Made by a program: the position numbers and the translations under genes
The notes under the pieces: generated by a model
Told to the model about the DNA's origin: nothing
What the model saw: the letters and a program-made list of their open reading frames with translations, nothing else
The model's database searches: none
Part shown: piece by piece, positions 23,583-30,117 of the stretch
How positions within the stretch are numbered: the stretch's first letter is position 1
How the letters are laid out: every line of letters starts with the position of its first letter
Source of the DNA: Novosphingobium sp. ZN18A2
Lineage (GTDB): Bacteria; Pseudomonadota; Alphaproteobacteria; Sphingomonadales; Sphingomonadaceae
Direction of reading: 5' to 3'
Length of the DNA: 64,000 nucleotides
Assembly: GCF_036784765.1 (NCBI RefSeq)
Contig: NZ_CP136651.1
Coordinates: 2,480,001-2,544,000 of the forward strand

Positions 23583-24758
23583 ATGACGATCAGCGAACGG
23601 GCGAAGGGCATCGGGGCACGCGTGGAAGCCTTCGTGCGCGACATCGTGGTGCCGTATGAATCCGATCCGCGCCGCGACCATCACGGCGCGCCGACCGACG
23701 AGCTGGTTTACGAAATGCGCGAAAAGGCCCGCGCCGCCGGTGTCCTTACCCCGCATATCCTTGGTGACGGAGATCACCTGACCCAGCGCGAAACCGCCCA
23801 TGTCCTGATCCGGTCCGGCCTGTCGCCGCTCGGCCCGCTGGCCTGCAACACGATGGCGCCCGACGAAGGCAACATGTACCTGCTGGGCAAGGTCGGCAGC
23901 CCGGATATCAGGGAGCGTTTCCTTGCCCCGCTGGTGGAAGGCCGCGCCCGTTCGGCCTTTTTCATGACCGAACCGGCGGAAGAAGGCGGCGCGGGATCGG
24001 ACCCGTCGCTGATGAAGACCACCTGCCGGCGCGACGGCAACCACTGGGTGATCGATGGGCGCAAGGCCTTCATCACCGGGGCAGACGGTGCCAGCGTGGG
24101 GATCGTCATGGCAAAGGACGATAGCGGCGGCGCCTGCATGTTCCTGGTCGACCTGCCCGATCCGGCAATACGCATAGAACACGTGCCCAACACCATCGAC
24201 AGTTCCATGCCCGGCGGCCACGCAACCGTGCTGGTAGACGGTCTGCGCGTACCGGCGGACCAGATGCTGGGCGAAGCGGGCGAAGGGTTCAAATATGCGC
24301 AGGTGCGTCTGTCGCCCGCGCGTCTTTCGCACTGCATGCGCTGGCTGGGCTGCTGCATCCGCGCGCACGAGATCGCCTCGGACTATGCCTGCCGCCGCGA
24401 AGCCTTCGGCAAGCAACTGGTCGATCACGAAGGCGTGGGCTTCATGCTGGCCGAGAACATGATCGACCTGAAGCAGGCGGAACTGATGATAGACTGGTGC
24501 GCAGGCGTGCTGGATACCGGTTCGCTTGGCACGGTCGAAAGCTCGATGGCCAAGGTGGCGGTGTCGGAAGCGCTGATGCGCATCGCGGACCGCTGCGTCC
24601 AGATGATGGGCGGCACCGGCGTGACCGACAAGACCATCGTGGAACAGGTGTTCCGTGAAGTGCGCGCCTTCCGCATCTATGACGGCCCCACCGAGGTTCA
24701 CAAGTGGAGCCTTGCCAAGAAGATCAAGCGCGACTGGCGGCAGAACCGGGCGGACTGA
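23583..24758 (+). CDS. acyl-CoA dehydrogenase
   Basis: A 391-residue acyl-CoA dehydrogenase from the ATG at 23583 (MTISERAKG); the longer frame upstream has no family match. Typical blocks are FFMTEPAEEGGAGSDPS (FAD and substrate loop), DGRKAFITGADGA, PGGHATVLVDGLRVPADQMLGEAGEGF, RREAFGKQLVDHEGVGFMLAENM and VQMMGGTGVTDKTIVEQVFREVRAFRIYDGPTEVHKWSLAKKI, which bears the catalytic-base region (YDGPTEVH). The usual GYxxxx start of family members is replaced by a shorter N-terminus. It oxidises an acyl-CoA to the 2-enoyl form and passes electrons to ETF. Chain length cannot be told. It is convergent with dodecin. Confidence 0.9.
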   Translation: MTISERAKGIGARVEAFVRDIVVPYESDPRRDHHGAPTDELVYEMREKARAAGVLTPHILGDGDHLTQRETAHVLIRSGLSPLGPLACNTMAPDEGNMYLLGKVGSPDIRERFLAPLVEGRARSAFFMTEPAEEGGAGSDPSLMKTTCRRDGNHWVIDGRKAFITGADGASVGIVMAKDDSGGACMFLVDLPDPAIRIEHVPNTIDSSMPGGHATVLVDGLRVPADQMLGEAGEGFKYAQVRLSPARLSHCMRWLGCCIRAHEIASDYACRREAFGKQLVDHEGVGFMLAENMIDLKQAELMIDWCAGVLDTGSLGTVESSMAKVAVSEALMRIADRCVQMMGGTGVTDKTIVEQVFREVRAFRIYDGPTEVHKWSLAKKIKRDWRQNRAD

Positions 24759-24804
24759 CGCGCCGTTCTGTCACCGGCGGGCGCCGTCCGCCTATTCGCC
24801 CCCC

Positions 24805-24846
24805 GATTATTCGTCCCCCCGATTATTCGTCCCCGATTATTCGTCC
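24805..24846. repeat. short tandem repeat overlapping the dodecin stop
   Basis: The unit GATTATTCGTCCCC appears about three times in a row (24805-24820, 24821-24834, 24835-24846) with small changes in the C-run length. The last copy contains the dodecin stop codon (24837-24839, minus strand) and its last codons, so the repeats are duplicated copies of the gene's own 3' end. They fill the gap between the acyl-CoA dehydrogenase and dodecin genes. Confidence 0.85.
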
Positions 24847-25046
24847 AGCGTGAAGCCGATCTTCAGCGTCACCTGGTGGTGAACCCGGCCATCGGGTTCG
24901 ATATAACCGCGCGTACCGGTAAGTTCGTACCAGCGCACGTTGCGCAGCGTCTTGTGCGCGCGGTCCAGTGCGACGGCAATCGCCTTGTCGATTCCGTCGT
25001 GGGACGTGCCGACGATCTCTGTCAGCTTGTAGACATGGTCGCTCAT
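24837..25046 (-). CDS. dodecin, flavin-binding storage protein
   Basis: A 69-residue protein that matches dodecin along its whole length: VYKLTEIVGTS, a single helix DGIDKAIAVALDRAHKTLRNVRWYELTG, and the last strand GRVHHQVTLKIGFTL. Dodecins form hollow dodecamers that bind flavin pairs between Trp and Gln side chains; Trp39 and Gln58 are in the expected places. The role is flavin storage and protection from flavin radicals. It is transcribed divergently from the aminotransferase gene, with a 153-bp shared promoter region. Confidence 0.92.
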   Translation of the reverse strand: MSDHVYKLTEIVGTSHDGIDKAIAVALDRAHKTLRNVRWYELTGTRGYIEPDGRVHHQVTLKIGFTLDE

Positions 25047-25199
25047 GATGTTCTCCGTTCCTTGGTTCCGCTCCTTGGCCCCGTTCCCTGGCCATGCACG
25101 CGCGTTTCACGCGATGGGCACGCTGACCGGGAACGAACGGCGGGTTTGACGAGCGTGCCGTTTACTGGATATCGGGCCTGACCTTACCTGGAGACCCGA

Positions 25200-26342
25200 A
25201 TGCCCGGCCTGCGCCCCGACATCGATCCCGATGGCCTGCTCGAATACTCGGTGGTGTTCACCGATCGCTCGCTCAATCACATGAGCGGCGCCTTCCAGCA
25301 CGTCATGCGCGATATCCATCAGACGCTGTGCGAAGTTTACAACGCCTCGCGCGCGGTAGTGGTTCCGGGCGGCGGGACTTACGCGATGGAAGCGGTGGCG
25401 CGTCAGCTTGCCACCGGCGAAGACGTGATGGTGATCCGCAACGGGTTCTTTTCCTATCGCTGGACCCAGATATTCGAAATGGGCGCAATCCCTTCGGGCG
25501 AGACGGTGATGAAAGCCCGGCGGCAAGGCAACGGCGGGCCGGCCGACCCGTTTGCACCCGCCCCGCTTGACGAAGTGATCGCCGCGATCCGCAAGGGCAA
25601 ACCCTCGCTGGTCTTCGCGCCGCACGTCGAAACGGCCAGCGGCATGATCCTGCCAGACGATTATATCCGTGACGTGGCAGACGCGGTGCACGAACACGGC
25701 GGGCTGTTCGTGCTCGATTGCATCGCTTCGGGCTGCGTGTGGGTGGATATGAAGACCTGCGGCGTGGACGTGCTGATCTCCGCCCCGCAAAAGGGCTGGT
25801 CCGCCCCGCCCTCGGCCGGGCTGGTGATGCTGAACGAAGCCGCGCTGGAACGCTGCAAGGCGCGCACCTCCACCAGTTTCGCGATCGACCTGGCGAAATG
25901 GCTTTCAATCATGGAAGCCTACCTGAACGGCGGCCACGCCTATCACGCGACAATGCCGACGGACGCGCTGCGCACGTTCCGCGACGCCATGCTGGAGAGC
26001 AAGGCCTATGGCTTTGAAAGGCTTTGCGCCGCGCAGTGGGAACAGGGCAACGCGGTGCGCGCGATGCTGGCCGCGCGCGGCGTGAAGTCGGTCGCCGCCG
26101 AAAGCTTTGGCGCGCCGGGCGTGGTGGTCTGCTATACCGACGATCCCGACGTGCAGAACGGCAAGAAGTTTGCCGCGCTGGGCCTTCAGGTCGCGGCGGG
26201 CGTGCCGCTGATGGTTGACGAAGGCCCGGACTACAAAAGCTTCCGGATCGGCCTGTTCGGGCTGGACAAGTTGAAGGATGTGCCCGCCAGCCTCGCCCGG
26301 CTGGAAGCCGCGTTCGATCAGGTGTTCGGAAAGGCCGGCTGA
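25200..26342 (+). CDS. class V aminotransferase
   Basis: A 380-residue PLP enzyme of aminotransferase class V, in the alanine-glyoxylate / serine-glyoxylate aminotransferase group. The PLP lysine lies in LISAPQKGWSAPPSAGLVML; other marks are VVVPGGGTYAMEAVAR, FAPHVETASGMILPDDYI and LFVLDCIASGCVWVDM (PLP-binding Asp). The small C-terminal domain (GLQVAAGVPLMVDEGPDYKSFRIGLFGLDK) is complete. It probably transfers an amino group between a small amino acid and a 2-oxo acid in the cytoplasm; the substrate pair cannot be fixed. Confidence 0.85.
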   Translation: MPGLRPDIDPDGLLEYSVVFTDRSLNHMSGAFQHVMRDIHQTLCEVYNASRAVVVPGGGTYAMEAVARQLATGEDVMVIRNGFFSYRWTQIFEMGAIPSGETVMKARRQGNGGPADPFAPAPLDEVIAAIRKGKPSLVFAPHVETASGMILPDDYIRDVADAVHEHGGLFVLDCIASGCVWVDMKTCGVDVLISAPQKGWSAPPSAGLVMLNEAALERCKARTSTSFAIDLAKWLSIMEAYLNGGHAYHATMPTDALRTFRDAMLESKAYGFERLCAAQWEQGNAVRAMLAARGVKSVAAESFGAPGVVVCYTDDPDVQNGKKFAALGLQVAAGVPLMVDEGPDYKSFRIGLFGLDKLKDVPASLARLEAAFDQVFGKAG

Positions 26343-26367
26343 GCAGAGGCGCACCGCCGCGCCTGGA

Positions 26368-26757
26368 TCAGTTCAGCCGGTCGCCCAGCCTGACCTTCGG
26401 AAGCGGCGCTTCCGCCTCCTCGTCCCCATCCGCGATCCTGTCGTGCCGATAGGAACGCGGCGCCGTTACCCGCAGCTTGTTGCCTGTCGCATCGACGAAC
26501 GTGGTTCCGTCCAGCGGCTCGGCGAAGGTCATGCCGACCCAGGAACCGTCACGCCATGCGGCATGGCCGGTGACACGCGTATCGCCGAAGGTCAGTTCCA
26601 CGATCTCTCCCACGTGCGGCCGGGTCGACACTTCGACCAGCGCCCCTTCCCGCGAGATATCGCGCACGCGCACATCCTGCGGGCCGGACAGCCCATCCAG
26701 CCGCCCGTGCAGAAGAACACGCGCACGCTTGCGCGATCGTTTTCTGGTCGTGGCCAT
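26368..26757 (-). CDS. PilZ domain protein
   Basis: A 129-residue protein starting at the ATG at 26757 (MATTRKRSRKR). It is one PilZ domain: RKRARVLLHGRL supplies the RxxxR motif and VRDISREGALVEV supplies the D/NxSxxG motif, both of which bind cyclic di-GMP in known members. The rest (VGEIVELTFGD, GHAAWRDGSWVGMTFAEP) is the PilZ beta barrel. No output domain is attached, so it would act through a partner protein. It is convergent with the aminotransferase gene. Confidence 0.88.
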   Translation of the reverse strand: MATTRKRSRKRARVLLHGRLDGLSGPQDVRVRDISREGALVEVSTRPHVGEIVELTFGDTRVTGHAAWRDGSWVGMTFAEPLDGTTFVDATGNKLRVTAPRSYRHDRIADGDEEAEAPLPKVRLGDRLN

Positions 26758-26976
26758 CGTTTCCCCCCGGATAACCGGAGACAGGGGTAACCAGCCGCGG
26801 ATTGACAAATCGCTAATCCGGGCCGGTTTGCCGATCGGTCCCGAAGCGGACAGCTGCCAGCAGACAGATCGTCATCCCGGCGCCAGATCGTCAATCCGGC
26901 GAAAGCCGGGATCGCTCACGGTGACGCGAGACGCGCGAACAGGGCACTCCACCCCGCACTGGATTTCGCAGTGGGG

Positions 26977-27942
26977 TCAATTTTCCATGCCCGCCCCGAA
27001 CGGCCAGCGCGCGCCGTGCCTGTGCAGCAATTCCTGCACGAAATGCCGCTCCAGTCCCGAACGATGCAAGTCCACCCCCACGACGACCGATCCCTTCAGC
27101 ACGCTGGCGGCATAGAATTCGGCCTCGCGGCCATCCACGTCTATATCTGTCAGCATCCGGGCGATTGCGCCGCCCGTGGCGCCCAGCGCCGATCCGAATG
27201 CGCCGATGCTGCCCAGCGCCTGCGCGGCGATGCCGCCGGCCGCGGCAAGGCCGCCTATTCCGGGGGCGAGCAGCAGGCCGACACCGAGCAGCGCGCCGAC
27301 GATCCCCCCGCCCGATGCCGCGCTGGCGATGCTGGTCTTGCTGTGGCCTTTCGGGATGATACTGCCCGGCTGGATGAACTGCCCGGTGCGCCACATTTGC
27401 GAAATCGCCCGTTCGGGCACGCGGTTCGCCTTCAGGCCGATGATGGCCGCTTCGGCGCTGCTCCGGTCGGGGAATATGCCGGCAACGATGTGCGAACAGG
27501 CCGACACGTAATCGTCCAGCGCCGCCCTGAATGCCTTGTGGAAGCCGTTGCGCCTGCCTTCGGTTTCGAATTCCGCCCGCAGCCCGGCATTGGCCTGAAG
27601 CCGCCTGAGGTTGTCCGACAGGTCGGGATTGAACATGGTGCGCAGCAATTGCTCCACCGTCGACGGCCTCAGCGCCTGATCCGTGCCGCGATTGATCCAC
27701 GCAAGCGCCACGGGCCTGGGATAGCCGGCCGCCAGGTAATTGAGCGCCGGAAGATCCTGAACCTTGATGACGAAGAAATGGATGGCGGCTTCTCCCAACC
27801 CGCTTGCCCCGCTACCCTTCGAAAATGGGCCTGGCGGAAAATGGGTCCGGTGGACGGAAAAGCAATATAGCACATACGCCAAGTCGCGGGCATCCGCCTT
27901 TCGTGCGCCGGCGGATGCGTTGCCGAAGGCTCGCTGACGCAT
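26977..27942 (-). CDS. unknown protein with stress-protein-like alpha/beta segment and glycine-rich region
   Basis: The minus-strand frame has up to 321 residues; the real start is uncertain because the first 40 residues (to about 27820) look unlike coding sequence. Visible parts are FFVIKVQDLPALNYLAAGYP, then VAGIFPDRSSAEAAIIGLKANRVPERAIS, which resembles the small alpha/beta domain of general-stress proteins such as YflT. A Gly/Ala-rich hydrophobic region (GGGIVGALLGVGLLLAPGIGG) suggests membrane insertion or a glycine zipper. It then ends with AEFYAASVLKGSVVVGVDLH, a second repeat of the same alpha/beta type. Function unknown. It lies upstream of hemN on the opposite strand. Confidence 0.55.
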   Translation of the reverse strand: MRQRAFGNASAGARKADARDLAYVLYCFSVHRTHFPPGPFSKGSGASGLGEAAIHFFVIKVQDLPALNYLAAGYPRPVALAWINRGTDQALRPSTVEQLLRTMFNPDLSDNLRRLQANAGLRAEFETEGRRNGFHKAFRAALDDYVSACSHIVAGIFPDRSSAEAAIIGLKANRVPERAISQMWRTGQFIQPGSIIPKGHSKTSIASAASGGGIVGALLGVGLLLAPGIGGLAAAGGIAAQALGSIGAFGSALGATGGAIARMLTDIDVDGREAEFYAASVLKGSVVVGVDLHRSGLERHFVQELLHRHGARWPFGAGMEN

Positions 27943-27997
27943 AGCAGATGCGATTGCTGCACATTTTTTATCGCGTCCGGAATGAACCGGTCCGATT

Positions 27998-28011
27998 TTG
28001 TCTTATCTCAA
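27998..28011. promoter_or_regulatory. weak FNR/FixK-like box before hemN
   Basis: TTGTCTTATCTCAA matches the TTGATnnnnATCAA consensus at seven of ten informative positions. It is centred 43 bp upstream of the hemN ATG at 28048. On its own it would be weak, but hemN is a usual FNR target, fnrL lies in the same window, and a much better box precedes ccoN. Confidence 0.45.
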
Positions 28012-28047
28012 TGAGCGGACGCGCTTTGGCGGGCATTGGCCATTTCC

Positions 28048-29394
28048 ATGACGCACGCACAGGCCAGGCCCGAACGCTATGCCGGCTGGGATTACTATCC
28101 CGAGCTGCTGGCAACGCCTGTTCCGCGCTATACCAGTTATCCCACGGCGGCCGAATTTACCGACGGCGATTTCGCGCCCGCGCATCGGCAGGCGCTGGCT
28201 GACTTGCGCGGCTCTGCCTCGCTGTATGTCCACATCCCGTTTTGCGAAAAGATCTGCTGGTACTGCGGCTGCAATACCAGCGCGGCCAATCGCACCGGCC
28301 GCGTCGCCAGCTATCTGGAAGCATTGCTGGCAGAAATAGAGATCGTTTCCGGCCTGCTCGATCCGTCGGTGCGCATCACCCGCATCGCGCTGGGCGGGGG
28401 AAGCCCGAACGCCATCACGGCCACCGATTTCGTGCGGCTGATCGATTGCCTGTCGCTGCACTTCCGTACCGAAGCGCCCGATATTTCCATAGAGATCGAT
28501 CCGCGCAGCCTTACGCGCGAATGGCTGATGGCGATGCGCGGCGTGGGTGTGAAGCGCGCCAGCCTGGGCGTGCAGACGCTCGATCCGAAAGTGCAGGCCG
28601 CCATCGGGCGCATCCAGCCGCGCGAGGATATCGAACGCGCGGTGGAAAATCTGCGCGAAGCGGGCGTCGCCTCGCTCAATTTCGACCTGATGTACGGCCT
28701 GCCTTTCCAGGACGACACGGTGCTGGCCGAAACGCTGGACGCCACGATCGGCATGGCGCCCGAACGCATCGCGCTGTTCGGCTATGCCCATGTGCCGCAC
28801 ATGATCGCGCGCCAGCGCAAGATCGACGATAGCGAACTGCCGGGACAGGTGGCGCGCTTCCGCATGGCGGCCGAAGGTTATGCGCGGCTGGCGCGCGCGG
28901 GGTATCGCCCGGTGGGGTTCGATCATTTCGCGCTGCCGCACGACGACCTGGCCCGCGCCGCCGACAGCGGAACGCTGCGCCGCAACTTCCAGGGGTTCAC
29001 CGAAGACCAGGCGCCTTCGCTGATCGGGCTTGGCGCGACCGCGATCAGCGAGTTTCCCGGCCTGCTCGTCCAGAACGAGAAGAACGCGGGGCGATACAGG
29101 ATGCTGTCGGCCGCCGGCAAGGTGACGGGGCGGCGCGGCGTGCGGCGCACCGATGAAGACCGCCGGCGCGGCGCGGTGATCTCCGCCCTGCTGTGCCAGG
29201 GGCAGGCGATGGTCGATCCCGAACTGCTTTCGGGCGTGCGCGACCGGCTTGAACCGTTCATCGCGCGCGGGCTGGCGCGGCTTGACGGGCGCCATCTGTC
29301 GCTGGAATGCGGCTCGGAACCCTATGCGCGGACCATCGCCGCGCTGTTCGATGCTTATCGCGCAGGGCCGCACAAGTTCAGTTCGGCGGTCTGA
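28048..29394 (+). CDS. hemN: oxygen-independent coproporphyrinogen III dehydrogenase
   Basis: A 448-residue radical SAM enzyme of the HemN type. I use the ATG at 28048 (MTHAQARPERYAGW); a TTG at 28036 is possible. The cluster motif CEKICWYCGC holds the three cysteines of CxxxCxxC and the adjacent extra Cys typical of true HemN. Other marks: LYVHIPFC, LGGGSPNA, GVQTLDPKVQAAIGRIQP, DLMYGLPFQ and a C-terminal HemN domain (RRGAVISALLCQG). It makes protoporphyrinogen IX without O2, complementing HemF. A possible FNR box is 43 bp upstream, matching use under low oxygen. Confidence 0.95.
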   Translation: MTHAQARPERYAGWDYYPELLATPVPRYTSYPTAAEFTDGDFAPAHRQALADLRGSASLYVHIPFCEKICWYCGCNTSAANRTGRVASYLEALLAEIEIVSGLLDPSVRITRIALGGGSPNAITATDFVRLIDCLSLHFRTEAPDISIEIDPRSLTREWLMAMRGVGVKRASLGVQTLDPKVQAAIGRIQPREDIERAVENLREAGVASLNFDLMYGLPFQDDTVLAETLDATIGMAPERIALFGYAHVPHMIARQRKIDDSELPGQVARFRMAAEGYARLARAGYRPVGFDHFALPHDDLARAADSGTLRRNFQGFTEDQAPSLIGLGATAISEFPGLLVQNEKNAGRYRMLSAAGKVTGRRGVRRTDEDRRRGAVISALLCQGQAMVDPELLSGVRDRLEPFIARGLARLDGRHLSLECGSEPYARTIAALFDAYRAGPHKFSSAV

Positions 29395-29502
29395 TCGCTT
29401 CCAGGAAATAGCTATTCGTTGCCCCGCGACCCGCGTTTTGCGGGTGCGAAACGATCCGTTGCGCGTTACCCTTCTGTCGCAAACAGCGAGAGGGACAGGC
29501 AC

Positions 29503-30117
29503 GTGAGCGCGATCGAAACCATCATGCGGACCGCCCCGGTCATCCCGGTTCTGGTGATCGAGGATGTGGAACACGCGGTTCCCGTCGCCCGCGCGCTGGT
29601 GGCGGGCGGGCTGCCCGTGCTGGAAGTCACGCTGCGCACGCCCTGCGCGCTGGACGCGATAGAGGCGATGAAGACGGTGGAAGGCGCCATCGTGGGCGCG
29701 GGCACGGTTATCTCTCCGCAAGACCTTGCCGCCGCTATTGCCGCGGGCAGCGAGTTCATCGTCTCCCCCGGCCTGACGGAGCCGCTGGGCAAGGCCGCCG
29801 TGGGGGCGGGCATCCCGTTCCTGCCCGGCATCGCCAACGCGGGCGACATCATGCGCGGGCTGGACCTGGGCCTTACCCACTTCAAGTTCTTCCCGGCCAT
29901 GGCGTCCGGCGGCCTTCCCGCGCTGAAGGCGCTGGCCGCGCCGTTCTTTCAGTGCCGCTTCTGCCCCACGGGCGGCATCACCGCCAAGTCCGCGCCCGAA
30001 TGGCTGGGCTTCGATCCGGTGCTCTGCGTGGGCGGAAGCTGGGTGGTGCCCAAAGGCGCGCCGGACGAGGCCCGGATCGAGGCCGCCGCGCGCGAAGCGG
30101 CGGGGCTGGCCGCATGA
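29503..30117 (+). CDS. eda: 2-keto-3-deoxy-6-phosphogluconate aldolase
   Basis: A 204-residue KDPG aldolase from the GTG at 29503 behind GAGAGGGACAG. The Schiff-base lysine is in THFKFFPA, the catalytic Glu in VLEVTLRT, and phosphate-binding segments are GAGTVI, PGIANAGDIM and CPTGGI. The enzyme splits KDPG into pyruvate and glyceraldehyde-3-phosphate, the last step of the Entner-Doudoroff pathway, the usual glucose route in sphingomonads. Its stop overlaps the start of the PEP carboxylase gene (ATGA at 30114-30117), so both are probably made from one message. Confidence 0.93.
   Translation: MSAIETIMRTAPVIPVLVIEDVEHAVPVARALVAGGLPVLEVTLRTPCALDAIEAMKTVEGAIVGAGTVISPQDLAAAIAAGSEFIVSPGLTEPLGKAAVGAGIPFLPGIANAGDIMRGLDLGLTHFKFFPAMASGGLPALKALAAPFFQCRFCPTGGITAKSAPEWLGFDPVLCVGGSWVVPKGAPDEARIEAAAREAAGLAA

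Noticed and set aside
28003..29880. 625-residue minus-strand frame antisense to hemN
   Set aside because: Composition is that of an antisense shadow; hemN has the radical SAM motif and full-length match.
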